The notes: generated from the letters alone by a model not told the origin. Positions 6,724-14,402 are shown, counted from the stretch's first letter. The stretch is 18,647 nt of DNA from Tagaea sp. (GCA_023653245.1 JAMNXK010000014.1:1-18647); one strand, 5' to 3'. A program made the numbers and translations.

Positions 6724-8223
6724 ATGGACCTCGCCGCCAATCTTCTGCTCGGACTCGAAACGGCGGCGACGCCGATCAATCTTCTTTACTGCCTCATCGG
6801 CGTCGTGCTCGGCACGGCGATCGGCGTGCTGCCCGGGCTCGGGCCGGCGGCGACGGTGGCGATGCTGCTGCCCGTGACGTTCGGTTTGGCGCCCACGACC
6901 GCGCTCATCATGCTCGCCGGCATCTACTACGGCGCGCAGTACGGCGGCTCGACGACGGCGATCCTCGTCAATCTTCCCGGCGAGGCCTCGTCGGTCGTGA
7001 CCGCGATCGACGGTCATCGCATGGCGCGCGCCGGCCGGGCCGGCCAAGCCCTGGCGGCCGCGGCGATCGGCTCGTTCGTCGCCGGCACGGCGGGGACTTT
7101 TCTCATCGCGCTGTTCGGCCCGCCTTTGGCCGAGATCGCGCTGGCGTTCCGGCCGGCGGACTATTTCTCCTTGATGGTCTTGGGGCTGGTCGCCGCGATG
7201 GTGCTGGCGCACGGCTCGATCCTGCACGCGGCGGGCATGGCCACGCTCGGATTGCTGCTCGGCACGGCCGGCACCGACGTGACCTCGGGCACGGCGCGGT
7301 TCACCTTCGGCCTGCCCCAACTCGCCGACGGCATCGGCTTCGTGGTCGTGGCGATGGGCATGTTCGGGATCGGCGAAATCATGGCCGATCTGCAGCGCGC
7401 GGCACGGCGCGAAGTGGCGACGCACGCCCTCGGCGGACTCTGGCCGGCGCGCGAAGACTGGCGGCGCATGGCGGCCCCCATCCTGCGCGGCACCGCGCTC
7501 GGCTCGGCGCTGGGCATCCTTCCCGGCGGCGGACCGATCCTCGCCGCGTTCGGCGCTTACGCGCTGGAAAAGAAGGTCTCGGCCCATCGCGACGAGCTGG
7601 GTACGGGGGCGATCGAGGGCGTCGCCGGCCCCGAAGCGGCCAACAATGCCGGTGCGCAAACCTCGTTCATCCCGATGCTGACGCTCGGCATCCCCGCCAA
7701 CCCGGTGATGGCGCTGATGATCGGCGCGATGATCGTGCACGGCATCCAGCCGGGCCCGTCGGTGATGACCGACCAGCCCGCGCTGTTTTGGGGCCTGATC
7801 GCGTCGATGTGGATCGGCAACGCGATGCTGCTCGCCCTCAATCTGCCCTTGATCGGGGTTTGGGTGCGGCTGTTGCGCGTGCCTTACGGCTATCTGTTTC
7901 CCGCCATTCTGGCGTTCTGCGCGATCGGCGCCTACAGCCTCTCCAACGCCACGTTCGACGTGCATCTGATGGCGCTGTTCGGAATCCTGGGCTACGCGCT
8001 CAACCGGCTGGATTGCGGCCCCGCGCCGCTGCTGCTCGGCTTCGTGCTGGGCCCGATGATGGAGGAATTCCTGCGCCGCGCGCTGATCCTGTCGGCCGGC
8101 GATCCGTGGGTCTTCGCGACGCGGCCGATCAGCGCTGCGTTCCTGCTGCTGGCGGCCGCGCTGCTCGCTTCGGTGCTCGTGCCCGCCGTCAAACGGACCC
8201 GTGCGCGGGCTTTCGCGGAATGA
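6724..8223 (+). CDS. TctA-family large membrane subunit of a tripartite tricarboxylate transporter
   Basis: The 499-residue, strongly hydrophobic protein shows the diagnostic TctA blocks. These are GVLPGLGPAATVAMLLP near residues 36-52, the YYGAQYGGSTTAILVNLPGE signature followed by the VTAIDGHRMA block, and a second GILPGGGP in the middle. About twelve transmembrane segments are expected. TctA is the main channel-forming subunit and couples uptake to the ion gradient. The length matches the family (about 500). With the Bug gene at 4351 and tctB just upstream it completes one full transporter inside the operon. The stop lies 7 bases before the next gene, and its TGAGGA doubles as that gene's ribosome-binding site. 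The substrate is presumably the organic acid degraded by the neighbouring enzymes. Confidence 0.96.
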   Translation: MDLAANLLLGLETAATPINLLYCLIGVVLGTAIGVLPGLGPAATVAMLLPVTFGLAPTTALIMLAGIYYGAQYGGSTTAILVNLPGEASSVVTAIDGHRMARAGRAGQALAAAAIGSFVAGTAGTFLIALFGPPLAEIALAFRPADYFSLMVLGLVAAMVLAHGSILHAAGMATLGLLLGTAGTDVTSGTARFTFGLPQLADGIGFVVVAMGMFGIGEIMADLQRAARREVATHALGGLWPAREDWRRMAAPILRGTALGSALGILPGGGPILAAFGAYALEKKVSAHRDELGTGAIEGVAGPEAANNAGAQTSFIPMLTLGIPANPVMALMIGAMIVHGIQPGPSVMTDQPALFWGLIASMWIGNAMLLALNLPLIGVWVRLLRVPYGYLFPAILAFCAIGAYSLSNATFDVHLMALFGILGYALNRLDCGPAPLLLGFVLGPMMEEFLRRALILSAGDPWVFATRPISAAFLLLAAALLASVLVPAVKRTRARAFAE

Positions 8224-8230
8224 GGACGCG

Positions 8231-9220
8231 ATGAAACTGGCGACCTTCGAGGCGGCTGGACAAGCGCGGATCGGACTGGTCCATGCGGACGAGACGCGGA
8301 TCTTCGATCTGGCGGCCGCCGCCGCGCGCGCGGGCCGCCATGCGCCGTTCGACTCGATGCTCGAATTGATCGACGCGGACGAGGCGGGGCTCGATCTGGC
8401 GCGCGCGATCTTCGCGCAACGGCGCGCGGAAGAGGATCTGTCCCGGCCGCTCGACGCGGTGCGATTGCTCGCACCTTTGCCCGAGCCCCGTCAGATGCGC
8501 GACTGCATGACCTTCCCGCTTCACATCCGGCAGGGCCCGCGCGGCATGGCGCGCTTGCGCGCGCTGGCCGCGGGCGACGCGGCCGAGGCCGCGCGGATAG
8601 GAGCCGAGCCTTTGCCCGATCTTCCGTCAGTGTTCGGCGAGCGGCCGATTTACTACATCACGAATCGTTTCAACGTCGCCGGGCCGGACACGGTGCTGCG
8701 CTGGCCGGCTTATAGCGGGGTGATGGACTACGAGCTCGAGTTCGGGATCGTCACGCGCAAGCGCGGCCGCGACATTCCGCTCGCCAATGCCGCGGCGCAC
8801 ATTTTCGGCTACACCATCTTCAACGATTTCTCCGCGCGCGACGTCCAGGCGGTCGAATCCCTCGGACGGCTGGGCCCCTCCAAATCCAAGAGTTTCGACG
8901 GCGGCAGCGTCCTCGGCCCGTGGATCGTCACGCCGGACGAGATCGGCGACGAGCGCGATCTGACCCTCGTTGCGTCCATCGACGGCGTGGAGGTGTCGCG
9001 CGGATCGAGCGGCGACATGCTGTTCTCGTTCGCCGAAATCCTCGCCTTCGTGAGCCGCGACGAGACCGTAATGCCGGGCGAGTTCGTCGGCTCGGGCACG
9101 GTGGGGAACGGTTGCGGCTTGGAGCATGGCCGCTTCCTGCGCGACGGCGAGACCGTCGAGCTGCGCGTCTCGCGCATCGGCGCGCTGCGCACGACCGTGC
9201 GCGCCGGCCGGGGAGGCTAG
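8231..9220 (+). CDS. Fumarylacetoacetate hydrolase (FAH) family enzyme
   Basis: The 329-residue protein has an N-terminal lead domain and a C-terminal FAH fold from about residue 140. The metal-binding set DYELEFG (Glu168, Glu170), followed by FNDFSARDVQ (Asp199), is intact. The SFDGGSVLGPWIVTPDEI and VGSGTVGNGCGLE blocks are typical. Family members cleave C-C bonds of acylpyruvates or 1,3-diketones, hydrate 2-oxopent-4-enoates, or decarboxylate oxaloacetate-like acids, using Mg or Mn. It may provide the carbon-chain cleavage or hydration step of the pathway. The ATG at 8231 sits just after GAGGA that overlaps the tctA stop. The TAG stop overlaps the stop of the convergent acyl-CoA dehydrogenase gene (CTAG). 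The exact reaction is not assignable. Confidence 0.93.
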   Translation: MKLATFEAAGQARIGLVHADETRIFDLAAAAARAGRHAPFDSMLELIDADEAGLDLARAIFAQRRAEEDLSRPLDAVRLLAPLPEPRQMRDCMTFPLHIRQGPRGMARLRALAAGDAAEAARIGAEPLPDLPSVFGERPIYYITNRFNVAGPDTVLRWPAYSGVMDYELEFGIVTRKRGRDIPLANAAAHIFGYTIFNDFSARDVQAVESLGRLGPSKSKSFDGGSVLGPWIVTPDEIGDERDLTLVASIDGVEVSRGSSGDMLFSFAEILAFVSRDETVMPGEFVGSGTVGNGCGLEHGRFLRDGETVELRVSRIGALRTTVRAGRGG

Positions 9221-10371
9221 GCTTGAACCTGCGCGAGCAAGGCCTTGGCGATCACGGTGCGCTGGATTTCGCTGGTCCCTTCGTAGATGCGGAACAAGCG
9301 GACGTCGCGATAGAGGCGTTCGATCCCGTAGTCGGCGATGTAACCGGCACCGCCGTGAATCTGCACCGCGCGGTCCGCCACCCGGCCGGCCATCTCGCTG
9401 GCGAAGAGCTTGCAGCCGGACGCCGCCGCCGGCGGGAGATCGCCGCGATCCTTGCGCCGCGCGGCTTCGGCGACCATCGCGCGCGCCGCCTCGATTTCCA
9501 CGTGGCTGTCCGCGAGCATCGCCTGGACGAGCTGGAACTCGCCGATCGGCTTGCCGAATTGCCGCCGGCTCCGCGCGTAAGCGAGGCTGTCGGCGAGCAA
9601 GCGCTCGGCGACACCCACGCACACGGCGGCGATGTGCAGCCGGCCGCGGTCGAGGACCTTCATCGCGGTTTTGAAGCCCCGCCCCTCGATCCCGCCGATC
9701 AGGTTCGCCGCCGGTACCCGCGCTTCGCTCAGGATCACGTCGGCGACCGGCGCGCCATGCTGGCCCATCTTGTTCTCGGGCCGGCCGATCGAAAGACCCG
9801 GAGTCGCGCGCTCGACCAAGAACGCCGAGACGCCTTGGGCGCCGGAATCCGGCGCGCCCGTGCGCGCCATCACCGTGAACAGGCCCGCGACGGGCGCGTT
9901 GGTGATGTAGCGCTTGGTGCCGGTCAGAACATAGGCGTCGCCGTCCTTGCGCGCGCGGGTGCGCAGCGAGCCCGCGTCCGATCCGGCCTCCGGCTCGGTC
10001 AGGGCGAAAGCGGCGACGATCTCGCCGGTGGCGAGCCGAGGCAGCCATGCGGCTTTCTGCGCCGGCGTGCCGTCGATCACGATCGCTTGCGAGCCGATGC
10101 CGTTGTTCGTGCCGATCGCCGAACGGAAGGCGGGCGACACATGGCCGAGCGTTCGCGCCACCTCGACCTCCTCCGCCATCGTCAGGCCGAGACCGCCGAA
10201 TTCCTCGGGGATCGTCAGGCCGAACAGCCCGAGTTCGCGCATCGCCGCGAGGACATCCTCGGGCATGCGATCGGCCTCGGCGATTTCGGCTTCGCGCGGC
10301 CGGAGCTCGCGCGTCGCGAACGAGTCCACGGATTCGAGCAATGCTTCGAAGGTCTCGCGATCGAGCGCCAT
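9217..10371 (-). CDS. Acyl-CoA dehydrogenase
   Basis: The 384-residue product is a complete acyl-CoA dehydrogenase. It has an N-terminal helical domain, the flavin/substrate block FALTEPEAGSDAGSLRTRA (residues 122-140), the YARSRRQFGKPIGEFQ block (265-280), and the catalytic base Glu364 in RIYEGTSEIQR. It forms a 2,3-double bond in an acyl-CoA with FAD and passes electrons to ETF. It is convergent with the nine-gene operon and overlaps its last gene by four bases. It is likely functionally related but separately transcribed. The ATG is preceded by a very strong CAGGAGGGG site and by an AT-rich promoter region. No CoA ligase, CoA-transferase or thiolase gene accompanies it in the window. Its acyl-CoA substrate must therefore be activated by an enzyme encoded elsewhere. 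Confidence 0.95.
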   Translation of the reverse strand: MALDRETFEALLESVDSFATRELRPREAEIAEADRMPEDVLAAMRELGLFGLTIPEEFGGLGLTMAEEVEVARTLGHVSPAFRSAIGTNNGIGSQAIVIDGTPAQKAAWLPRLATGEIVAAFALTEPEAGSDAGSLRTRARKDGDAYVLTGTKRYITNAPVAGLFTVMARTGAPDSGAQGVSAFLVERATPGLSIGRPENKMGQHGAPVADVILSEARVPAANLIGGIEGRGFKTAMKVLDRGRLHIAAVCVGVAERLLADSLAYARSRRQFGKPIGEFQLVQAMLADSHVEIEAARAMVAEAARRKDRGDLPPAAASGCKLFASEMAGRVADRAVQIHGGAGYIADYGIERLYRDVRLFRIYEGTSEIQRTVIAKALLAQVQA

Positions 10372-10426
10372 GGTCCCCTCCTGTCGCGCGCGCCGATCGA
10401 CGGGCGAAAGCCCCGATGGCCCGCCC

Positions 10427-10455
10427 TGTCTACCTTATATATTTTATACTGTCAA
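10427..10455 (-). promoter_or_regulatory. Candidate sigma-70-type promoter of the acyl-CoA dehydrogenase gene
   Basis: On the minus strand a perfect TTGACA (10450-10455) is followed after 17 bases by TAGACA (10427-10432), a partial match to TATAAT. Transcription would begin near 10420, giving a leader of about 50 bases that includes the strong ribosome-binding site. The stretch is strikingly AT-rich compared with its surroundings. Confidence 0.45.
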
Positions 10456-10461
10456 ATAAAA
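10442..10461. promoter_or_regulatory. Candidate operator: AT-rich dyad over the -35 element
   Basis: TTTTAT (10442-10447) and ATAAAA (10456-10461) form 6-base arms around an 8-base centre that contains the TTGACA on the minus strand. A dyad in this place would suit a repressor such as a TetR or GntR protein controlling acyl-CoA metabolism. No such regulator is adjacent, and chance is possible in AT-rich DNA. Confidence 0.3.
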
Positions 10462-10498
10462 CATTCTGAAATAGTCTTCGAGTCCCGGAATTCTGGCT

Positions 10499-10527
10499 AA
10501 AAACTCAATTGGACGTCCGGACCCCAA
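10499..10527 (-). terminator. Possible weak intrinsic terminator of the acetyltransferase gene
   Basis: Read on the minus strand, TTGG (10524-10527) and CCAA (10509-10512) flank a segment containing the palindromes GTCCGGAC and GGACGTCC. The hairpin is followed by TTGAG and a T5 run (10499-10503). It lies about 110 bases beyond the acetyltransferase stop. The stem is imperfect, so the terminator role is tentative. Confidence 0.3.
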
Positions 10528-10544
10528 ATTTCGCACCGTGCCGC

Positions 10545-10566
10545 ACGCGCGAATCGTCTCGCGCGT
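10545..10566. repeat. GC-rich inverted repeat, 8-base perfect arms
   Basis: ACGCGCGA (10545-10552) and TCGCGCGT (10559-10566) flank a 6-base loop. The hairpin would be very stable in RNA from either strand. It lies between the acetyltransferase stop and the acyl-CoA dehydrogenase promoter. No T-run follows it directly, so a transcript-end or stability role is only inferred. A smaller dyad, CGAGC-n7-GCTCG, lies at 10583-10599. Confidence 0.5.
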
Positions 10567-10633
10567 CGAACGGATCAAAGACCGAGCATTGAGCGCTCGA
10601 CTCTCGGCGCGAAGACGCGGCGCCGATTCGGCA

Positions 10634-11308
10634 TCACACGGCCGATTGGACAGCCCGGTACTTTGCGGCGAATTCGGCCGCGTCGAGCGCGCGCAGATCG
10701 GGCAGTGCCGCCGCAAGCCGCGCATGCGGCCAGTCCCACCACGCCAAGGCTTCGAGATCGGCGCAGACCCGCTCGGGAAAGCGGCGGCGGAGCGGCCGCG
10801 CGGGGTTGCCGGCCACGACCATGTAGGGTGCGACGTCCTTGGTCACGATCGCGCCCGCCCCGACGATCGCGCCAAGACCGACGCGCCGACCGGGCAGGAT
10901 CACAGCACCATGGCCGATCCACACGTCGTTGCCGATCTCGACCTTGTGGTCGCGCCGCCAGTCGAAAAAATCCGCGTCGTCTTCGCCAAGCCCGTAGGAT
11001 TTTGCGCGGTAGCTGAAATGATGTTGGCTCGCGCGCCACATCGGATGGTTGCCGGGATTGATGCGCGTGTGCGCGGCGATCGAGACGAACTTCCCGATCG
11101 CGGCGTGGGCGATGTCGGCGTCGGTGACGACGTAGCTATACGCACCCATCTCGGTTTCGAGCAGGCGCGTGCGCGCGCCCACGGCCGTGTAAGGCCCGAA
11201 AACACTATGCCGGACGGTGGCGCTGGGATGGATCGCGGGAGCTTCGCCCAAAGGCGGCATCGCCGCTTCGTCGGGCGTATGCGCGTCCACGCGGAACCCA
11301 TCGGTCAT
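10634..11308 (-). CDS. Phosphonate-locus hexapeptide-repeat (LbetaH) acetyltransferase
   Basis: The 224-residue protein has a left-handed beta-helix made of imperfect hexapeptide repeats, about residues 26-80 and 122-160. A distinctive loop, [20 protein letters not shown] (residues 83-102), and the blocks [13 protein letters not shown] and [13 protein letters not shown] match the transferase-hexapeptide family found in phosphonate loci (TIGR03308, from memory). It presumably transfers an acetyl group to a small phosphonate or intermediate. The enteric PhnO acetyltransferase is an unrelated GNAT fold, so this may be an analogous replacement. The gene is divergent from phnM, with a GGGAGGGA ribosome-binding site before ATG 11308. 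The substrate is unproven. A generic chloramphenicol-acetyltransferase-like name would also fit the fold. Confidence 0.85.
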   Translation of the reverse strand: MTDGFRVDAHTPDEAAMPPLGEAPAIHPSATVRHSVFGPYTAVGARTRLLETEMGAYSYVVTDADIAHAAIGKFVSIAAHTRINPGNHPMWRASQHHFSYRAKSYGLGEDDADFFDWRRDHKVEIGNDVWIGHGAVILPGRRVGLGAIVGAGAIVTKDVAPYMVVAGNPARPLRRRFPERVCADLEALAWWDWPHARLAAALPDLRALDAAEFAAKYRAVQSAV

Positions 11309-11446
11309 CGCCAATCCCTCCCGTTTTCGGACGCGCAAGGTGCCGCGCGCGCGCGACGGATTGGTTTCGCTTCTATGTCGAACGGATGAACGAACCGCGA
11401 CGCACGGCACCAAAACCGCAACAATCGCGCGGTACACCCCGTCGCC
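11309..11446. promoter_or_regulatory. Divergent promoter region between the acetyltransferase gene and phnM
   Basis: These 138 bases must hold promoters for both directions. I see no copy of the TGTCTAGACA palindrome found before phnG and no convincing Pho box (paired CTGTCA-like repeats). A (CG)5 run lies near 11344-11353. No Shine-Dalgarno sequence is visible before the phnM ATG. Confidence 0.4.
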
Positions 11447-12577
11447 ATGCGCAGTTACCGACTCGTCAATTGCCGCTTGCTGACGCCCGAAGGAATCCTC
11501 GCCGGCGCCGAACTCGCGATCGAGGACGGCACGATCCGCGGGCTCTCCGAAGGCGACGCCCCGACCGTCGATCTCGACGATGCGCTGGTCGCCCCCGGGA
11601 TCGTCGATCTGCACGGCGACGCGTTCGAGCGTCAGATCATGCCGCGCCCCGGCGTGTATTTCGACATGGGCCTCGCGCTCGCCGACACCGATCGCCAGCT
11701 GCTGGCCAACGGCATCACCACCGCCTATCACGCGCTGACTTGGTCGTGGGAGCCGGGCTTGCGCGGCGCCCAACAGGCCCGCGCCTTCGCCGCCGCGCTC
11801 GACGAAAGCCGGCCGCATCTGGGCTGCGACAACAAGCTCCATCTGCGCTGGGAGGTCTTCAACCTCGACGCCGCCGCCGAAGCCAAAAGCTGGATCGACG
11901 ACGGCAAGGTCGATCTGTTCGCCTTCAACGATCACACGCCGGGCTTGGTGAAGGGATCGCGCGGGCCCGCGCACGCCGCCAAGATCGCCGAACGCACCGG
12001 GCTTTCGGCGGAGGATTTCGCGGCGCTGCTTGCGCGCGTCTGGGCGCGGCGCGACGAGATCGACGCCGCCAACGAGAATCTCGCCGCCGCCGCGCGCGCG
12101 CGCGGCATTCCGATGGCCAGCCACGACGACCGCCACCCCGAAGACCGCAAGCGCTTCCGCGATCTGGGCTGCGCGCTGTGCGAATTTCCGATGACGCCCG
12201 AGACGGCGCGCGAAGCCCGCGATGGCGGCGATCACGTGCTGATGGGGGCGCCCAACGCCGTGCGCGGGGGCAGCCATCTCGGCCTGATGTCGGCCGAATC
12301 GACGGTGCGCGCGGGCGTTTGCCGCGCGCTGACCAGCGACTACTACTACCCCGCCCTTCTGCAAGCGCCTTTCGCCTTGGCCAAGCGCGCGGCGGCCGAT
12401 CTCGCCACCGCCTGGGCGCTGGTCAGCGCCGGCCCCGCTCAAGCCGCCGGCCTATCCGACCGCGGTCGCATCGCGCCCGGCGCGCGCGCCGATCTGGTGG
12501 CGTTGGACGATACGTCCGAGCGCCATGTTCGCGTGCGCGCCACTTATGTCGCGGGCGCCCGCGTGTTCGCGGCCTGA
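11447..12577 (+). CDS. phnM: PhnM, alpha-D-ribose 1-methylphosphonate 5-triphosphate diphosphatase
   Basis: The 376-residue amidohydrolase-fold protein carries the PhnM landmarks. These are [21 protein letters not shown] (metal ligands around His56 and Asp58), LRWEVFN, FNDHTPG (Asp162, His163), SHDD (His226), [14 protein letters not shown] and [12 protein letters not shown] (Asp298). PhnM removes pyrophosphate from the ribose-phosphonate triphosphate made by PhnGHI and PhnL, producing the PhnJ substrate. Here it heads a five-gene run phnM-C-D-E1-E2, whereas in the enteric operon it comes after phnL. A 77-base gap separates it from phnC. ATG 11447 gives the normal N-terminus, but no Shine-Dalgarno is seen, so expression may be weak or leaderless. 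Identity is secure from the motifs and the context. Confidence 0.96.
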   Translation: MRSYRLVNCRLLTPEGILAGAELAIEDGTIRGLSEGDAPTVDLDDALVAPGIVDLHGDAFERQIMPRPGVYFDMGLALADTDRQLLANGITTAYHALTWSWEPGLRGAQQARAFAAALDESRPHLGCDNKLHLRWEVFNLDAAAEAKSWIDDGKVDLFAFNDHTPGLVKGSRGPAHAAKIAERTGLSAEDFAALLARVWARRDEIDAANENLAAAARARGIPMASHDDRHPEDRKRFRDLGCALCEFPMTPETAREARDGGDHVLMGAPNAVRGGSHLGLMSAESTVRAGVCRALTSDYYYPALLQAPFALAKRAAADLATAWALVSAGPAQAAGLSDRGRIAPGARADLVALDDTSERHVRVRATYVAGARVFAA

Positions 12578-12617
12578 ATGACCAAGCTTCATCGAACCGC
12601 CACCAAGACGTCGCGCC

Positions 12618-12640
12618 CGGTCGGTATGCCCGTGCGACCG
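12618..12640 (+). repeat. Inverted repeat in the phnC leader
   Basis: CGGTCG (12618-12623) and CGACCG (12635-12640) flank an 11-base loop in the 77-base phnM-phnC gap. It ends a few bases before the AAGGA ribosome-binding site of phnC. It could act as a small hairpin that separates phnM from phnC expression. There is no T-run. Confidence 0.35.
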
Positions 12641-12654
12641 CGAAGGAAAAGCAC

Positions 12655-13467
12655 ATGCTGCGTATCGACCACGTGACCAAGCGCTTCGGCGACGTGATCG
12701 CCGTCGATCGGGCGAAGATCGACGTCCCCGACGGGGAGATGCTCGGCATCATCGGCCGTTCCGGCGCGGGAAAATCGACCCTGCTGCGCATGATCAACCG
12801 TCTGGTCGATCCCAGCGAGGGCCGGATCGCGCACGATGCGCGCGAAGTCGGCGCGCTGCGCGGGCGCGAGTTGCATCTCTGGCGCGCCAATTGCGCCATG
12901 ATCTTCCAGCAGTTCAACCTGGTGAAGCGCCTGGACGTGATCACCAACGTACTGGTCGGGCGGCTGGCCTACCGGCCGCTGCTGTCCTCGCTGCTGATGC
13001 GCTTCACGCCGGCCGAGCGCGCGCTGGCCGTGCGGTGCCTCGAGCGCGTGGACATTCCCGAATTGGCGCTGCAGCGCGCCGACACGCTCTCGGGCGGCCA
13101 ACAGCAGCGCGTGGCGATCGCGCGCGCCTTGTGCCAGCAGCCGCGCCTGATCCTGGCCGACGAGCCCATCGCCTCGCTCGACCCGCGCTCGGCGCGCATG
13201 GTCATGGACACGCTGGCGCGCATCAACCGTGCGGACGGCATCACGGTGATGGTGAACCTGCACGATCTGGACGCCGCCAAAGCCTATTGCCGGCGGATCG
13301 TGGGCATGCGCGGCGGGGCGGTCGTCTTCGACGGCCCGCCCGATCGGCTCACGCCCGCGGCGATCGGCGCGATCTACGGCGCCGATTTCGATACCGAGGC
13401 CGGCGAGGAAGGCTTCTCGCGCCTCGCCGTGCCCGCCGAAACCGCCAAACCTTCTCTCGTCCACTGA
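12655..13467 (+). CDS. phnC: PhnC, phosphonate ABC transporter ATP-binding subunit
   Basis: The 270-residue ATPase has Walker A GRSGAGKST (residues 34-42), a Q-loop in MIFQQFNLVKRLDVI, the signature LSGGQQQRVAIARAL, Walker B LILADEP with ASLDP, and a switch His in VNLHDLD. The block around NVLVGRL and the size place it in the PhnC group, which powers phosphonate import with PhnD and PhnE. After the usual end of the family core it has a tail of some 25 residues that looks unconserved. ATG 12655 follows AAGGAAAA. Eighteen bases separate its stop region from phnD. The next three genes are its partners, so assignment is firm. Confidence 0.97.
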   Translation: MLRIDHVTKRFGDVIAVDRAKIDVPDGEMLGIIGRSGAGKSTLLRMINRLVDPSEGRIAHDAREVGALRGRELHLWRANCAMIFQQFNLVKRLDVITNVLVGRLAYRPLLSSLLMRFTPAERALAVRCLERVDIPELALQRADTLSGGQQQRVAIARALCQQPRLILADEPIASLDPRSARMVMDTLARINRADGITVMVNLHDLDAAKAYCRRIVGMRGGAVVFDGPPDRLTPAAIGAIYGADFDTEAGEEGFSRLAVPAETAKPSLVH

Positions 13468-13484
13468 AACCAGGAGCACCGGAC

Positions 13485-14402
13485 ATGAATCTCGATCGTC
13501 GCGCCCTTCTCGGCGGCCTCGCCGCCGGCCTCGCTTTGCCCGCCGTTCCCGCCTTCGCCCAGGCGGCGTGGCGCGCCCAGTTTCCCGTCCTCAACGTCGC
13601 GGTCATTCCCGCCGAAAACCAGCAGACCGTGATGTCGCGCTATGCGGCGCTGCAGGCCTATCTCAACCGGATGTTCGGCGTCGAGGTGCGGCTGTTCACC
13701 GCCACCGACTACGCCGGCATCATCGAAGCGGTGCGCGCGCGCCGGGTGGAAATGGCGTTCTTCGGTCCCGCCTCCTACGCCCGCGCTTTCGAAGTGACCA
13801 ACGGCAACGTCGAACCCATCGTGGTCGAGAGCGACATCAACGGCGTCTCGGCCTATCGCGCCGTGCTGATCGTCAAGAACGACGCGCCGTTCCGCCGGAT
13901 CGAAGATCTGCGCGGCCGCAGCCTCGCCTTCGTCGATCCGAACTCGACCTCGGGGTTCGTCGCGCCCAACTTCTTCCTGCACCGCAACGGCATGCCGGCC
14001 AATCAGTTCTTCAGCCGGACCGGCTTCGCCGGCAGCCACGACAACGTCGCCCTCGCCATCCACAACGGCCAGTTCGACTCGGGCTTCGTCTGGTATCGCT
14101 CGGAAACCGACAGCGTGTTCCAGCGCATGTGGGATCGCGGATTGATCCCGCGCGACTCGGTGCGCGTCGTGTGGACCTCGCCGGACATTCCGGAATCGCC
14201 CTGGGTCGTGCGCCGCGATCTGCCGCAAACGCTGCGCGACGATCTGCGCCGCGCGATGCTCGACATGGTCAACGCCGACAACGCGGGCTTCCGCCAGATC
14301 ACCGCGAACAATTCCAAGGGCTTCAATCCCGGGAACCACGCGATGTACGAGCCGATCATCGAGATGCTGCGGTTCAACCAAGCCCAGCGTCGCTCGGGCT
14401 GA
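13485..14402 (+). CDS. phnD: PhnD, periplasmic phosphonate-binding protein
   Basis: The 305-residue protein begins with MNLDRRALLGGLAAG, a twin-arginine-like export signal, with likely cleavage after Ala25 (AFA-QA). The mature part has the PhnD blocks VAVIPAENQQTVMSRY, MAFFGPASY and FVDPNSTSGFVAPNFF (residues 149-164). In known PhnD structures the STSG loop (Ser154-Gly157 here) holds the phosphonate oxygens. It collects phosphonates and delivers them to PhnE1/PhnE2. The gene has an AGGAG site before ATG 13485. It is followed 7 bases later by phnE1. The ligand range cannot be read, although the 2-aminoethylphosphonate-type pocket is usual for the family. The Tat signal is an inference from the RR pair. 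Confidence 0.96.
   Translation: MNLDRRALLGGLAAGLALPAVPAFAQAAWRAQFPVLNVAVIPAENQQTVMSRYAALQAYLNRMFGVEVRLFTATDYAGIIEAVRARRVEMAFFGPASYARAFEVTNGNVEPIVVESDINGVSAYRAVLIVKNDAPFRRIEDLRGRSLAFVDPNSTSGFVAPNFFLHRNGMPANQFFSRTGFAGSHDNVALAIHNGQFDSGFVWYRSETDSVFQRMWDRGLIPRDSVRVVWTSPDIPESPWVVRRDLPQTLRDDLRRAMLDMVNADNAGFRQITANNSKGFNPGNHAMYEPIIEMLRFNQAQRRSG

Noticed and set aside
8920..10500. Long plus-strand frame across the acyl-CoA dehydrogenase gene
   Set aside because: The minus-strand gene has all family motifs and a strong ribosome-binding site; the plus frame shows none.
10444..10725. 93-codon minus-strand frame upstream of the acyl-CoA dehydrogenase gene
   Set aside because: It runs through the hairpin cluster, overlaps the end of the acetyltransferase gene in another frame, and has no recognisable domain.
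11309..11446. Possible Pho box upstream of phnM
   Set aside because: I looked for two direct CTGTCA-like repeats with 11-base spacing and saw only poor matches such as TGTCGAA and TGAACGA.
12091..12104. (CG)7 alternating run in phnM
   Set aside because: It encodes Ala-Arg repeats in frame and is expected in GC-rich coding DNA; nothing suggests a separate role.
10634..12442. A 602-codon minus-strand frame running through phnM and the acetyltransferase
   Set aside because: Only the part from 11308 downward encodes a recognisable protein. The upstream part is antisense to phnM, with composition typical of a shadow frame.
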